Position numbers and translations under genes: made by a program. Below, piece after piece: positions 37,415 through 50,224 of a stretch of DNA of 64,000 nucleotides (the first letter of the stretch is position 1; the number at the start of each line of letters is the position of its first letter). The DNA lies in the NCBI RefSeq assembly GCF_019656455.1, contig NZ_BPMK01000013.1:1-64000 (forward strand). The letters run 5' to 3'. The notes under the pieces were generated by a model. It was given only the letters and a program-made list of their open reading frames with translations, did no database searches and had not been told where the DNA came from. The DNA comes from Noviherbaspirillum aridicola (GTDB taxonomy: Bacteria; Pseudomonadota; Gammaproteobacteria; Burkholderiales; Burkholderiaceae_D).

Positions 37415-37648
37415 ATGAGCAAAGACAATATCCAGGACGTCGTCAGGAAAAGCCTCGAGAAATACTTCAGGGACCTGGGCGAGCAGCAGCCGTCGAACGT
37501 CTATGAAATGGTGGTCTTTACCGTCGAGAAGCCGATACTCGAAGCAGTGATGGAACGCGCCGACGGCAACCAGTCGCTGGCGGCGGAAATGCTGGGCATC
37601 AATCGCAACACCCTGCGCAAGAAGCTGCAACAGCACGGGTTGCTGTGA
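37415..37648 (+). CDS. fis: DNA-binding protein Fis
   Basis: A 77-residue Fis protein, shorter than the 98 residues of E. coli but normal for betaproteobacteria. The C-terminal helix-turn-helix NQSLAAEMLGINRNTLRKKLQ (about 51-71) is intact. Fis bends DNA and controls rRNA, replication and recombination. The N-terminal beta-hairpin needed for Hin inversion in enteric bacteria is reduced. Its stop codon lies within the left arm of a long inverted repeat spanning the spacer to purH. Confidence 0.95.
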   Translation: MSKDNIQDVVRKSLEKYFRDLGEQQPSNVYEMVVFTVEKPILEAVMERADGNQSLAAEMLGINRNTLRKKLQQHGLL

Positions 37649-37725
37649 TCGATAACGTAAGTGGCGGCACGGCCGACCGATGTATTCGCAGGCATCGGGC
37701 CTGCAGCATTTACGTTATCCATCAC
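37645..37725 (+). promoter_or_regulatory. Long-range inverted repeat forming a structured fis-purH spacer
   Basis: GTGATCGATAACGTAA (37645-37660) is the reverse complement of TTACGTTATCCATCAC (37710-37725) at 15 of 16 positions. The 49 bases between contain a second perfect hairpin GCAGGC/GCCTGC (37688-37704). The structure starts one base before the fis stop codon and ends 14 bases before the purH start. No T tract follows, so it is not an ordinary terminator. It may be an mRNA leader element of purH, a 3' end of fis, or a small palindromic element. Confidence 0.65.
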
Positions 37726-37739
37726 TTCGCACCTTCATC

Positions 37740-39305
37740 ATGATCAAGCAAGCCCTCATCTCCGTTTCCGACAAAACGGGCGTACTCGATTTCGCCAAGG
37801 CGCTGGCGGCGCAAGGCGTCAACATCCTCTCCACCGGCGGCACGGCGAAACTGCTCGCCGACAATGGCGTGAAGGTGACCGAGGTGGCCGACTACACCGG
37901 TTTTCCCGAAATGCTGGACGGCCGCGTGAAGACGCTGCACCCCAAGGTCCACGGCGGCATTCTCGCCCGCCGGGATCTGCCCGAGCATGTGGCGGCGCTG
38001 GAAAAGCACGGCATTCCGACGATCGACATGGTGGTGGTCAACCTGTATCCGTTCCAGCAGACGGTGGCGCGGGAACAGTGTTCGCTGGAGGATGCGATCG
38101 AGAACATCGACATCGGCGGTCCGACCATGCTGCGTTCGTCGGCCAAGAACCACCGCGACGTGGTGGTGGTCTGCGACCCGGCCGACTACGGCCGCGTGCT
38201 CGACGAGATGAAGGCCAACGGCGGCGAGGTATCGTACGACACGAAATTCGCGCTCGCGACCAAGGTGTTCGCGCACACCGCGCAATATGACGGCGCCATC
38301 ACCAACTACCTGACCTCGCTCGGCGCCGAGCGCGAGCATGCCAGCCGCAGCGCCTATCCGCAGACCCTCAACCTGCATTTCGAAAAAGTCCAGGAAATGC
38401 GCTACGGCGAAAACCCGCACCAGTCGGCCGCGTTCTACCGCGACCTGGCGCCGGTCGCCGGCTCGCTCGCCAACTATCGCCAGCTGCAGGGCAAGGAACT
38501 GTCGTACAACAATATCGCCGACGCCGACGCCGCATGGGAATGCGTGAAGACCTTCGACGTCCCGGCGTGCGTGATCATCAAGCATGCGAATCCCTGCGGC
38601 GTGGCGGTCGCCGCCAGTCCGCTGGAAGCCTATGACAAGGCATTCAAGACCGATCCGACCTCTGCGTTCGGCGGCATCATCGCCTTCAACCGCGAACTCG
38701 ACGGCAAGGCCGCCGAGGCCGTGGCCAGGCAGTTCGTGGAAGTGCTGATCGCGCCCGCGTTCACCGCCGAGGCGCGCCAGGTATTCGCCGCCAAGCAGAA
38801 CGTGCGCCTGCTCGAAATCCCGCTCGACACCGCGGTCAATGCCTACGACGTCAAGCGCGTCGGCGGCGGCCTGCTGGTGCAGTCGCCGGATGCGAAGAAC
38901 GTGATGCCGGCCGAGCTGAAGGTCGTGACCAGGAAGCAGCCGACGCCGCAGCAGCTGGAAGACCTGATGTTCGCCTGGCGCGTGGCCAAGTTCGTGAAGT
39001 CCAATGCGATCGTGTTCTGCGCCGGCGGCATGACGCTGGGCGTGGGCGCGGGCCAGATGAGCCGCATCGATTCGGCACGCATCGCCTCGATCAAGGCGCA
39101 GAATGCCGGACTGAGCCTGACCGGTTCGGCGGTGGCATCCGATGCCTTCTTCCCGTTCCGCGACGGTCTGGACGTGGTGGTGGACGCGGGCGCGACCTGC
39201 GTGATCCATCCGGGCGGCTCCATGCGCGACCAGGAAGTCATCGACGCGGCGGATGAGCGCGGCGTCGTGATGCTGTTCACCGGCACGCGCCACTTCCGCC
39301 ACTGA
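37740..39305 (+). CDS. purH: Bifunctional AICAR formyltransferase/IMP cyclohydrolase
   Basis: A 521-residue PurH. The N-terminal IMP cyclohydrolase (MGS-like) domain begins [13 protein letters not shown] and includes [19 protein letters not shown]; the transformylase domain has [24 protein letters not shown] and PFRDG near the end. It performs the last two steps of IMP synthesis. The start at 37740 gives the family N terminus; a clear ribosome site is lacking, which may matter given the structured leader upstream. Confidence 0.96.
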   Translation: MIKQALISVSDKTGVLDFAKALAAQGVNILSTGGTAKLLADNGVKVTEVADYTGFPEMLDGRVKTLHPKVHGGILARRDLPEHVAALEKHGIPTIDMVVVNLYPFQQTVAREQCSLEDAIENIDIGGPTMLRSSAKNHRDVVVVCDPADYGRVLDEMKANGGEVSYDTKFALATKVFAHTAQYDGAITNYLTSLGAEREHASRSAYPQTLNLHFEKVQEMRYGENPHQSAAFYRDLAPVAGSLANYRQLQGKELSYNNIADADAAWECVKTFDVPACVIIKHANPCGVAVAASPLEAYDKAFKTDPTSAFGGIIAFNRELDGKAAEAVARQFVEVLIAPAFTAEARQVFAAKQNVRLLEIPLDTAVNAYDVKRVGGGLLVQSPDAKNVMPAELKVVTRKQPTPQQLEDLMFAWRVAKFVKSNAIVFCAGGMTLGVGAGQMSRIDSARIASIKAQNAGLSLTGSAVASDAFFPFRDGLDVVVDAGATCVIHPGGSMRDQEVIDAADERGVVMLFTGTRHFRH

Positions 39306-39316
39306 TTGAAAAACCT

Positions 39317-39342
39317 GCCGCTCCCGCCATGCCGGGAGCGGC
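39317..39342 (+). other. Hairpin between purH and ruvC
   Basis: A 9-bp stem GCCGCTCCC (39317-39325) with GGGAGCGGC (39334-39342), without a T tract, ends 15 bases before the ruvC start. It may be a weak terminator or processing site between purH and ruvC. Confidence 0.45.
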
Positions 39343-39357
39343 TCATGAAGCAGTCCA

Positions 39358-39900
39358 ATGAAAATCCTCGGCATCGACCCCGGTTTGCGCACCACCGGCT
39401 TCGGCGTGATCCACAAGCAGGGCAACAAGCTGAGCTACATCGCGTCGGGCACCATCAAGACGCCCGACGCCGACCTGCCGCAGCGGCTCAAGACCATCCT
39501 CTCCGGGGTCTCCGAAATCATCCGCACCTATGCGCCCGACTGCGCGGCGATCGAAAAGGTGTTCGTCAACGTCAATCCGCAATCCACGCTGCTGCTCGGC
39601 CAGGCGCGTGGCGCCGCCATCTGCGCGCTGGTGCATGCCGACCTCGCGGTGGCGGAATACACCGCGCTGCAGATCAAGCAGGCGGTGGTCGGCCACGGCC
39701 GCGCGCAGAAACAGCAGATGCAGGACATGGTCACGCGCCTGCTGATGCTGTCGGGCACCCCGGGCACCGACGCCTCCGACGCGCTTGGCGTGGCGATCTG
39801 TCATGCGCACAGCGGCGAGACGCTTGCGACGCTCGGCGAACTGTCGCCGGCGCTGGCGAAGAAGGGCTTGCGGATGCGGCGCGGGCGGCTGGTGGGGTAG
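39358..39900 (+). CDS. ruvC: Holliday junction resolvase RuvC
   Basis: A 180-residue RuvC. Acidic catalytic residues are visible in [12 protein letters not shown] (Asp7), [12 protein letters not shown] (Glu near 66) and the C-terminal [13 protein letters not shown]. It cuts Holliday junctions brought by RuvAB. The ruvA and ruvB genes follow on the same strand but are separated by an opposite-strand gene and a REP pair, an interrupted version of the usual ruvCAB order. Confidence 0.95.
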   Translation: MKILGIDPGLRTTGFGVIHKQGNKLSYIASGTIKTPDADLPQRLKTILSGVSEIIRTYAPDCAAIEKVFVNVNPQSTLLLGQARGAAICALVHADLAVAEYTALQIKQAVVGHGRAQKQQMQDMVTRLLMLSGTPGTDASDALGVAICHAHSGETLATLGELSPALAKKGLRMRRGRLVG

Positions 39901-39962
39901 GGCGGTTTCATGCGCCCGCATGGCTTGCTTGCGGGCGGGGCGTTTTTCTTCGGACTGCCGGG

Positions 39963-40031
39963 GTTTGTGCAGGCACGGAGGCCTGCACTACTTTTGGTGT
40001 TTGTGCAGGCACGGAGGCCTGCACTACTTTT
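39963..40031 (-). repeat. Tandem pair of REP elements, stem variant GCAGGC
   Basis: Two identical 33-base units (39963-39995 and 39999-40031) each hold the palindrome GTGCAGGC-ACGGAG-GCCTGCAC. Read on the minus strand each starts with the GTAG foot seen at the base of REP hairpins. They lie between ruvC and the convergent small metalloprotease-like gene. The same core occurs at 43520-43541 and 43670-43691 and, with a changed stem, at 55404-55695. Confidence 0.8.
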
Positions 40032-40043
40032 TCTGCGGGCGCT

Positions 40044-40505
40044 TCAGATGCGCTTTTCGGCGCGCCGCGCGGCGATCTCGAAGCGGTTGTGCCAGTAGGC
40101 GTCCTTGCCGCGGATGAGCGCCCACAGGCTCGATGCCAGATAGGCAAGCGGGAACAGGATGCCCCAGCGCGCACCCTGGCGAACATGGGCGAGTTCGTGG
40201 ATCAGCACACGTGACGACAGGCCGTCGTGGGTCGCGATGACGACATGGCCGATGGTCATCGCATTCATCGCGCCGAAGGGATGGCGGCGCAGCAGAAAGT
40301 CGGCGATCGGTCCGCGTATCAGGATCGCCGGCGCCCAGGCATGGACGAACTGCACATGGCCGCGCCACAGGACGATCGGCAGGCCGACCAGCAGGCCGAA
40401 CGCGGTCAGCGGCGCCGCCCAGACAATGCCGAGCAGGTGTCCGAGCCCGGACAGCACGCGGCGGGCCGCAAGCCGGCGGGGAGAAGCGGGGGATAGCAGT
40501 CGCAT
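40044..40505 (-). CDS. Small HELAH-motif protein, putative membrane metalloprotease
   Basis: A 153-residue protein with one or two hydrophobic segments (about 20-45, [20 protein letters not shown]) and then a zinc-type motif HELAHVRQ near residue 109. A second hydrophobic stretch ([17 protein letters not shown]) and an ending [12 protein letters not shown] follow, which may supply a third ligand. I do not recognise a named family. The start at 40505 is the first Met giving a membrane-protein N terminus; longer frames would run across the ruvA leader. It is encoded between ruvC and ruvA on the opposite strand. Confidence 0.62.
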   Translation of the reverse strand: MRLLSPASPRRLAARRVLSGLGHLLGIVWAAPLTAFGLLVGLPIVLWRGHVQFVHAWAPAILIRGPIADFLLRRHPFGAMNAMTIGHVVIATHDGLSSRVLIHELAHVRQGARWGILFPLAYLASSLWALIRGKDAYWHNRFEIAARRAEKRI

Positions 40506-40661
40506 AACGCGGGCGGGAAGTGGTTTCCGGAGACAGCAGGCAATGCCCGCTTGGAGTGCCGCGGCGCCGGAAAAATCCCCGTGCGGCAAGGCTTGTTGCC
40601 GGTGGGGCAGGCGGGGAATGTCCTGTATCATCGCCCTGTCAAATTCACTCGCCGCCAACAC

Positions 40662-41240
40662 ATGATAGGCCGTCTCTCCGGAATCCTGATTGAAAAGAAC
40701 CCGCCGCAAATCCTGATCGACTGCAACGGCGTGGGCTACGAGGTCGATGTCCCGATGAGCACCTTCTACAATCTGCCGGGCACCGGCGAGAAGATCGTGC
40801 TCCTCACGCATCTCGCGGTGCGCGAGGATGCGCACCTGCTCTACGGTTTCGGCACCCAGGACGAGCGCAATCTGTTCCGCCAGCTGATACGCATCTCGGG
40901 AATCGGCGCCCGTACCGCGCTGTCCATCCTGTCGGGCATGTCGGTGGCCGATCTGTCGCAGGCGGTGACGCTGCAGGAATCGGGACGGCTGACGAGGATC
41001 CCGGGCATCGGCAAGAAGACCGCCGAGCGCCTGCTGCTCGAACTCAAGGGCAAGCTCGGCGCCGACATCGGCGCAGCCGGCGGCACCGCCCAGCATGATG
41101 CGAGTTCGGACATCCTCAACGCGCTGCTGGCGCTCGGCTATTCGGAAAAGGAAGCCGCGCTGGCGCTTAAGCAGGTGCCGGCCGGCTCCGGAGTATCCGA
41201 CGGCATCAAGCTGGCACTGAAGGCACTATCGAAAGCGTAA
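40662..41240 (+). CDS. ruvA: Holliday junction branch migration protein RuvA
   Basis: A 192-residue RuvA: the N-terminal OB fold [16 protein letters not shown], helix-hairpin-helix motifs in [16 protein letters not shown] and [19 protein letters not shown], and the C-terminal domain III with [12 protein letters not shown] that binds RuvB. It recognises the junction. The start at 40662 is fixed by the MIGRL opening. ruvB begins 6 bases after its stop. Confidence 0.96.
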   Translation: MIGRLSGILIEKNPPQILIDCNGVGYEVDVPMSTFYNLPGTGEKIVLLTHLAVREDAHLLYGFGTQDERNLFRQLIRISGIGARTALSILSGMSVADLSQAVTLQESGRLTRIPGIGKKTAERLLLELKGKLGADIGAAGGTAQHDASSDILNALLALGYSEKEAALALKQVPAGSGVSDGIKLALKALSKA

Positions 41241-41246
41241 TCCGCC

Positions 41247-42311
<1,065 letters not shown>

Positions 42312-42429
42312 GCGCGCGGCGGGGAACTTGGCTTTCCCTCAATCTTCCAACGCAGGCAGCCGGCCCGGCACATGAGCGGCCGGCTTGTCTTTCTGTCATC
42401 CGTAGAAATACGGTGCCAAGATTGGTCCC

Positions 42430-42490
42430 CGAAAAAGCGCAAGCTGAAAGGCCTATAATGTTTTCCTTTCAGCACGGTCGCACTTTTTCG
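42430..42490 (+). promoter_or_regulatory. Nested inverted repeats around a TATAAT box (probable operator/promoter of the hydratase gene)
   Basis: GCTGAAAGG (42443-42451) and CCTTTCAGC (42465-42473) form a perfect 9-bp dyad around TATAAT (42454-42459). An outer dyad CGAAAAAG (42430-42437) with CTTTTTCG (42483-42490) has nearly the same centre. There is no good -35 box, which fits a regulated promoter. Confidence 0.55.
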
Positions 42491-42547
42491 TTTGAGAAAA
42501 CGCAAACCTGGGGCCATGCTCCTGCGTAGAGTACAGGGCTGGTCGCC

Positions 42548-43417
42548 ATGCGCCAAGAATCCTACCCATACCGAACGAGTCCCGCCATGCTCATGTCCAC
42601 GCAAGCAAGCCGCTATGCGCATCAATTGCTCGAGGCGCGCGCGCTGGCGCAGCTGATGCCGCCGCTGTCGGCCAACGGCCCGCTGTCGATCGCCGACAGC
42701 TACGACGTCGCACGCTGCATCGCGGACATCCGCACCGCCCAGGGCGAGACCATGGTCGGCCGCAAGATCGGCTTCACCAATCGCAAGATCTGGTCGAAGT
42801 ACGGCGTCAGCGAGCCGATCCGCAATCCGATCTGGACGCCGGTGTTCGATGAGACGGTACGTTTTTCTGTCGACAATCGCGGCCTGCAGAGCCTGACCGG
42901 CGCCATGCAGCCCCGCATCGGCCCGGAGCTGGTGTTCAAGCTCGGCTGCACGCCGGCGCCGGATGCCAGCATCCAGGAGCTGTCGGACTGCATCGAGTGG
43001 ATGGCCCATGCGTTCGAGATCGTCACCTGTCCGTATCCCGACTGGAAGTTCGAGATGGCCGACTCGATCGCCGCCTTCGGCCTGCATGGCCTGCTGATCG
43101 TCGGCGAGCCGAAGATGCTGTCGGCCGCCAGCCGCCGCAATCTCGGGGAAGTGCTGGCGCATGCGAGCCTGTCCTTGTCCTGCGGCGACGAGCTGCGCTC
43201 TGCCGGTTTCGGACACGACGTGCTCGGCAGCCCGCTGCATGCGCTGTGGCATCTGCATCAGCTGCTCAAGGAGCAGAACCAGTTCCAGCCGCTGCAGGAA
43301 GGGGAAATCATCACGACCGGCACCTGGACCGACGTCTGCCCGATCAAGGCCGGGGAGACCTGGACTTCCGCGTTTTCGGGCGTGAGCCTGCCGGGGCTGA
43401 CGGTTTCGTTTGTCTGA
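42548..43417 (+). CDS. 2-keto-4-pentenoate hydratase/4-oxalocrotonate decarboxylase-like protein
   Basis: A 289-residue protein of the FAH/hydratase superfamily. The segment VGRKIGFTNRKIW near residue 70, RIGPELVFKL near 123 and the run PDWKFEMADSIAAFGLHG near 165 match the MhpD/DmpH group, which hydrates 2-hydroxypentadienoate or decarboxylates oxalocrotonate in aromatic ring breakdown. No other meta-cleavage gene is adjacent, so its pathway is unknown. The start is uncertain: ATG codons at 42548, 42587 and 42593 are all possible and none has a strong ribosome site. Confidence 0.8.
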   Translation: MRQESYPYRTSPAMLMSTQASRYAHQLLEARALAQLMPPLSANGPLSIADSYDVARCIADIRTAQGETMVGRKIGFTNRKIWSKYGVSEPIRNPIWTPVFDETVRFSVDNRGLQSLTGAMQPRIGPELVFKLGCTPAPDASIQELSDCIEWMAHAFEIVTCPYPDWKFEMADSIAAFGLHGLLIVGEPKMLSAASRRNLGEVLAHASLSLSCGDELRSAGFGHDVLGSPLHALWHLHQLLKEQNQFQPLQEGEIITTGTWTDVCPIKAGETWTSAFSGVSLPGLTVSFV

Positions 43418-43476
43418 GGCTTGATGGTGCGGTTGCGGTCGTCGCTGCCCGCATAATGGTGAAACCGCACCGATGG

Positions 43477-43726
43477 GCTTGCCTGCTGAGCAGTGATCAT
43501 TCTTCGGACACGCGGTGCTGTGCAGGCAGGGACGCCTGCACTACTTGAATCACCGGGTGTCTTTCTTGTTCCACCCGCATGTCCGGGTGCGGCCGAATGC
43601 ATGACCGGGCGAAGCCGCAGCGATAGATTTGCCTGCTGCGCATTGATCACTCTTCGGACACGCGGTGCTGTGCAGGCAGGGACGCCTGCACTACTTGAAT
43701 CACCGGGTGTCTTGCTTATTCCACCC
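43477..43726 (-). repeat. Tandem duplication carrying two REP elements
   Basis: Two copies of a sequence of about 100 bases, 150 bases apart. The core 43501-43563 is identical to 43651-43713 (63 bases). Each holds the palindrome GTGCAGGC-AGGGAC-GCCTGCAC (43520-43541, 43670-43691) with the GTAG foot on the minus strand. The second copy runs 11 bases into the end of the DUF2147 gene and so supplies its C-terminal codons. The repeats fill the 298-base space between the hydratase and DUF2147 genes. Confidence 0.85.
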
Positions 43727-44153
43727 TTACCCAGGTCTGGGTGCGGCCGAACATCGGCACGCCCACATAGCCGCGCACGTCGAGTTTTTTGCCGCCGTCG
43801 CTCAGCGACATCTTGCTCTTGTAGACCTTGCCGCTGGCCGGGTCGAGGATCTGGCCGCCGCCGTAGCCTTCGCCGTCCTTCTTCATGCCGGTGATGATGG
43901 TCATGCCGAGAATCGGCTGGTCCTTCAGCGCGCCTTCGCAGCTCACGCATTTCGGATTCTGGTCTTCGCTCGCGTCACGGAACAGGCGCTCGATCTTGCC
44001 GCGCAGTTCGCCGTTGCTCTCGCTGATGCGCACCAGCGACTTCGGCTTGCCCGTTTCGTCGTCGATGGTCTTCCAGACGCCGACGGCGGTCGTCTGCGCG
44101 TGGGCGGCGGCGGCCAGCAACAGCGCGGCCGCGCAGAACAGCTTCTTGCTCAT
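43716..44153 (-). CDS. DUF2147 family secreted protein
   Basis: A 145-residue precursor with a clear signal peptide (SKKLFCAAALLLAAAAHAQ) cut after AHA near residue 19. The mature part matches DUF2147: VGVWKTIDDETGKPKSLVRI, then a Cys pair in NPKCVSCEG, and LDVRGYVGVPMFGRTQTWVRVE at the end. This is a periplasmic or outer-membrane-linked protein of unknown function. The start at 44153 is fixed by the signal peptide. Its last codons lie in a repeat copy. Confidence 0.85.
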   Translation of the reverse strand: MSKKLFCAAALLLAAAAHAQTTAVGVWKTIDDETGKPKSLVRISESNGELRGKIERLFRDASEDQNPKCVSCEGALKDQPILGMTIITGMKKDGEGYGGGQILDPASGKVYKSKMSLSDGGKKLDVRGYVGVPMFGRTQTWVRVE

Positions 44154-44232
44154 GTGATTGGTCTCCTGATTGGAATCGGGTACGGCGCATGCAGAGGTGC
44201 AAGGCGCCGTACCAGTGTTGCGCTTGTGATTG

Positions 44233-47040
44233 TTATGCTTTTTGCAATTTCTCAAACTGCTCGCGCAGCTTGGCGAGCGTGGCGCCAAAGCTGGCGACGC
44301 GCTCCTTTTCCTGGGCCACGACCTGGGCCGGGGCACGGGCGACAAAGCTTTCGTTGGCCAGCTTGGCGTTGGCCTTGCCGATCTCGCCCTCCAGGCGCGC
44401 GATTTCCTTGCTCAGCCGTTCGCGCTCGGCGGCGACGTCGATTTCCACCTTCAGCATCAGCTTGACGGTACCGACCACCGACACCGGGGCCGGCGACTCG
44501 GGCAGCGCGTCGACGACCTGCACGTCGGACAGTTTGGCCAGCGCCTGCAGGCAGGTGACAAACGACTGCGCGCGCGCGCGGTCGCTCGCCTCGATGTAGA
44601 GCGGCACCTTCTGCGCCGGCGACAGCTGCATCTCGCCGCGCAGGTTGCGGCAGGCGTCGGTCATTGCCTTGAGCTGGGCCATCCAGGCTTCCGCTTCCTC
44701 GTCGAGCTTTTCGCTGTTGGCCACCGGGTAGGGGCGGACCATGATGGAGTCGCCGGCCGGGCTGAGCTTGAGATCGGTCATCGGCGCGATCTTCTGCCAC
44801 AGCTGCTCGGTGATGAAGGGGATGATCGGATGCGCGAGGCGCAGCACGGTCTCCAGCACGCGCAGCAGGGTGCGGCGGGTGGCGCGCTGCTGGGCTTCGG
44901 TGCCGGTCTGGATCTGCACCTTGGCGACCTCGAGATACCAGTCGCAGTACTCGTCCCAGATGAACTTGTAGATGGCCGAGGCGATATTGTCGAAGCGGTA
45001 GTCGGCAAAGCCCTTCTCGACTTCCATCTCGGTGCGCTGCAGCAGCGACACGATCCAGCGGTCGGCCTGCGAAAAGTCGCGGCCTTCCGGTCCGCAGCTG
45101 ATGGCGTCGAAGCCGCAGTCCTTGCCTTCGGTGTTCATCAGCACGAAGCGGGTCGCATTCCACAGCTTGTTGCAGAAGTTGCGGTAGCCCTCGCAGCGGC
45201 TGAGGTCGAAGTTGATGTTGCGGCCGAGCGAGGCATAGCTGGCCATGGTGAAGCGCAGCGCGTCGGTGCCGAAGGCCGGGATCCCGTTCGGGAATTCCTT
45301 GCGGGTGGCCTTGGCGATGCTCTCGGCCTGCTTCGGATTCATCAGGCCGGTGGTGCGCTTGGCCACCAGCGACTCGACGTCGATGCCGTCGATCAGGTCG
45401 ATCGGATCGAGCGTATTGCCCTTGGACTTGGACATCTTCTGGCCGCTGGCGTCGCGCACGAGGCCGTGCACGTACACCGTCTTGAACGGCACCTTGCCGG
45501 TGAAGTGGGTGGTCATCATCACCATCCGCGCCACCCAGAAGAAGATGATGTCGAAACCGGTGACCAGCACGGACGACGGCAGGAACAGCTGGTAGTCCGG
45601 CGTCTCCTGCGGCCAGCCGAGCGAGGAAAAGGGCACCAGCGCCGACGAGAACCAGGTGTCGAGCACGTCGTTCTCGCGGGTCAGCGGCTTGCCGCCGGCC
45701 CTGGCGCGCGCTTCTTCTTCATTGCGGGCGACGTAGATATTGCCTTCTTCGTCATACCAGGCCGGGATCTGGTGACCCCACCACAATTGGCGCGAGATGC
45801 ACCAGTCCTGGATGTTGTTGAGCCATTGGTTGTAGGTGGTGGTCCAGTTCTCGGGGACGAACCGGATCTCGCCGCCGGCGACCTTTTCCAGCGCCACTTC
45901 GGCGATGGACTTGCCGGGGAAATGCGTGCCTTCGGGCGCCGGCTTGCTCATCGCCACGAACCACTGGTCGGTCAGCATCGGCTCGATCACGACATTGGTG
46001 CGGTCGCCGCGCGGCACCATCAGCTTGTGCGGCTTGACCGATTCCAGCAGCCCCTGCGCCTCGAGGTCGGCGACGATCTGCTTGCGGGCGTCGTAGCGGT
46101 CGAGGCCGCGGTATTTTTCCGGGCCGTTCTCGTTGATCTTGGCGTCGAGCGTGAAGATGTTGATCTGCGGGAGCTGGTGGCGCTGGCCGACCGCATAGTC
46201 GTTGAAGTCGTGCGCGGGGGTGATCTTCACGCAGCCGGTGCCGAATTCCTTGTCCACGTATTCATCGGCGATGATCGGGATCTGGCGGCCGGTGAGCGGC
46301 AGGGTCAGCAGCTTGCCGAGCAGCGGGGTGTAGCGCTCGTCGGTCGGGTCGACCGCGACCGCGACGTCGCCGAGCATGGTCTCGGGACGGGTGGTGGCAA
46401 CCGTGATGTGTCCGCTGCCGTCCGCCAGCGGATAGCGGATGTGCCACATGTGGCCGTCTTCTTCCTCGGACACCACCTCCAGGTCGGACACCGCGGTCAG
46501 CAGCTTCGGATCCCAGTTGACGAGGCGCTTGCCGCGGTAGATCAGGCCCTGCTCGTACAGGCGCACGAAGACTTCGGTCACCGCCCTGGACATCTTTTCG
46601 TCCATGGTGAAGTACTCGCGGCTCCAGTCGGTGGAGGCGCCGAGGCGGCGCATCTGGCCGGTGATGGTGGAGCCGGAATGCTCCTTCCATTCCCACACCT
46701 TCTCGAGGAATTTCTCGCGGCCGAGGTCATGGCGCGAAATCTTCTGCGCATCGAGCTGGCGCTCCACCACGATCTGGGTCGCGATGCCGGCATGGTCGGT
46801 GCCGGGGATCCAGGCGGTGTTGTGGCCGCGCATGCGGTAGTAGCGCGTCAGGCCGTCCATCACCGTCTGATTGAACGCGTGGCCCATGTGCAGGGTGCCG
46901 GTCACGTTCGGCGGCGGCAGCTGAATCGAAAAAGAGGGCTTGCCGGCATCGGTCGTGGCGGTGTACAGGCCGCGCTTTTCCCACTCGGTGCGCCAGTGTT
47001 TTTCAATCTCGGCGGGCTCGAATGATTTGGCTAATTCCAT
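44233..47040 (-). CDS. valS: Valyl-tRNA synthetase
   Basis: A 935-residue class Ia synthetase. The HIGH motif is HMGH in [17 protein letters not shown] near residue 48 and KMSKS is in [14 protein letters not shown] near 535; the editing domain lies between and the C-terminal coiled coil is at about 870-935. The start at 47040 ([16 protein letters not shown]) gives the normal length. The same frame stays open for another 2.4 kb antisense to thiC, which is a composition artefact. Divergent from the thi operon. Confidence 0.96.
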   Translation of the reverse strand: MELAKSFEPAEIEKHWRTEWEKRGLYTATTDAGKPSFSIQLPPPNVTGTLHMGHAFNQTVMDGLTRYYRMRGHNTAWIPGTDHAGIATQIVVERQLDAQKISRHDLGREKFLEKVWEWKEHSGSTITGQMRRLGASTDWSREYFTMDEKMSRAVTEVFVRLYEQGLIYRGKRLVNWDPKLLTAVSDLEVVSEEEDGHMWHIRYPLADGSGHITVATTRPETMLGDVAVAVDPTDERYTPLLGKLLTLPLTGRQIPIIADEYVDKEFGTGCVKITPAHDFNDYAVGQRHQLPQINIFTLDAKINENGPEKYRGLDRYDARKQIVADLEAQGLLESVKPHKLMVPRGDRTNVVIEPMLTDQWFVAMSKPAPEGTHFPGKSIAEVALEKVAGGEIRFVPENWTTTYNQWLNNIQDWCISRQLWWGHQIPAWYDEEGNIYVARNEEEARARAGGKPLTRENDVLDTWFSSALVPFSSLGWPQETPDYQLFLPSSVLVTGFDIIFFWVARMVMMTTHFTGKVPFKTVYVHGLVRDASGQKMSKSKGNTLDPIDLIDGIDVESLVAKRTTGLMNPKQAESIAKATRKEFPNGIPAFGTDALRFTMASYASLGRNINFDLSRCEGYRNFCNKLWNATRFVLMNTEGKDCGFDAISCGPEGRDFSQADRWIVSLLQRTEMEVEKGFADYRFDNIASAIYKFIWDEYCDWYLEVAKVQIQTGTEAQQRATRRTLLRVLETVLRLAHPIIPFITEQLWQKIAPMTDLKLSPAGDSIMVRPYPVANSEKLDEEAEAWMAQLKAMTDACRNLRGEMQLSPAQKVPLYIEASDRARAQSFVTCLQALAKLSDVQVVDALPESPAPVSVVGTVKLMLKVEIDVAAERERLSKEIARLEGEIGKANAKLANESFVARAPAQVVAQEKERVASFGATLAKLREQFEKLQKA

Positions 47041-47100
47041 GATTTGGCGTGAGTTTCTGCGAAACCAGTGATTATAGGGCAGGAGCCGGGGCAGGGAGGG

Positions 47101-47128
47101 ATGACAAAGGGGCAGGTCGGCGTATAAT
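47101..47128 (+). promoter_or_regulatory. Sigma70 promoter of the thi operon
   Basis: -35 ATGACA (47101-47106) and a consensus -10 TATAAT (47123-47128) with a 16-base spacer, about 30 bases before the riboswitch. Confidence 0.78.
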
Positions 47129-47154
47129 TCGCCGCTGTCATGCAAATGACGAAA

Positions 47155-49215
<2,061 letters not shown>

Positions 49216-49219
49216 GGCC

Positions 49220-49420
49220 ATGGAGATCGAACTCAACGGCGCGCCGCACGCGCTGCCGGGCCAGACCGATGTGCAGGCGCTGCTCGCCTCGCTCGACCTG
49301 CTCGGCAAGTCGCTGGCGGTGGCGATCAACCGCGAAGTGGTGCCGAGGAGCGCCTGGCCGCAGCGGCTGCTGCAGCCGGGCGACCGGGTCGACATCGTGC
49401 GCGCCATCGGCGGCGGATGA
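49220..49420 (+). CDS. thiS: Sulfur carrier protein ThiS
   Basis: A 66-residue ubiquitin-like protein ending in Gly-Gly-Gly (RAIGGG), so the required C-terminal Gly-Gly for adenylation and thiocarboxylation is there. It brings sulfur to ThiG for the thiazole ring. It starts 4 bases after thiC. The thiO gene often found before thiS in related bacteria is absent. Confidence 0.93.
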   Translation: MEIELNGAPHALPGQTDVQALLASLDLLGKSLAVAINREVVPRSAWPQRLLQPGDRVDIVRAIGGG

Positions 49421-49435
49421 CATATGGAGAATGCA

Positions 49436-50224
49436 ATGCAGAATCAGGAACAGGGACTGACCATCGCCGGCAAGACCTATCGCTCGCGCCTGCTGGTGGG
49501 CAGCGGCAAATACCGCGACCTGGAACAGACACGGGAAGCGACCGAAGCCAGCGGCGCCGACATCATCACGGTGGCGATCCGGCGCGTGAACATCGGGCAG
49601 GACCCGAACGCGCCGAGCCTGCTCGACGTAGTGCCGCCGACGAAGTACACCATCCTGCCCAACACCGCGGGCTGCTACAACGCCAAGGATGCGGTCTACA
49701 CGCTGCAGCTGGCGCGCGAACTGCTCGGCGGCCACAAGCTGGTCAAGCTGGAAGTGCTGGGCGATGAAAAAACGCTGTTTCCCAACATGCCCGAAACCCT
49801 CAAGGCGGCCGAGACGCTGGTCAGGGACGGCTTCGACGTGATGGTCTATTGCAGCGACGACCCGATACAGGCACGCATGCTGGAAGAGATCGGCTGCGTC
49901 GCCGTCATGCCGCTGGCCTCGCTGATCGGTTCCGGCATGGGCATCCTCAATCCCTGGAACCTGTCGCTGATCATCGAGCAGGCGAAAGTCCCGGTGCTGG
50001 TCGATGCCGGCGTGGGCACCGCTTCCGACGCGGCGATCGCGATGGAACTCGGCTGCGACGGCGTGCTGATGAACAGCGCCATCGCCGGCGCGCGCGATCC
50101 GGTGCGCATGGCACGCGCGATGAAGCTGGCGGTGGAAGCGGGACGCGAAGCCTTCCTCGCCGGCCGCATGCCGAGGAAGTTCGCGGCGTCGCCGTCGTCG
50201 CCGATGGCCGGCAGGGCGACGTGA
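49436..50224 (+). CDS. thiG: Thiazole synthase ThiG
   Basis: A 262-residue TIM-barrel enzyme that builds thiazole phosphate from DXP, dehydroglycine and ThiS-thiocarboxylate. The Schiff-base Lys lies in [11 protein letters not shown] near residue 105; [14 protein letters not shown] and [11 protein letters not shown] are phosphate-binding loops. The start at 49436 is preferred over an ATG at 49424 because GGAG lies 6 bases before it. Its stop overlaps the GTG start of thiD (GTGA). Confidence 0.95.
   Translation: MQNQEQGLTIAGKTYRSRLLVGSGKYRDLEQTREATEASGADIITVAIRRVNIGQDPNAPSLLDVVPPTKYTILPNTAGCYNAKDAVYTLQLARELLGGHKLVKLEVLGDEKTLFPNMPETLKAAETLVRDGFDVMVYCSDDPIQARMLEEIGCVAVMPLASLIGSGMGILNPWNLSLIIEQAKVPVLVDAGVGTASDAAIAMELGCDGVLMNSAIAGARDPVRMARAMKLAVEAGREAFLAGRMPRKFAASPSSPMAGRAT

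Noticed and set aside
39908-40186. Minus-strand 92-codon frame with repeated ASVPAQTP peptides
   Set aside because: The peptide repeat is only the translation of the REP pair; no start signal or homology is apparent.
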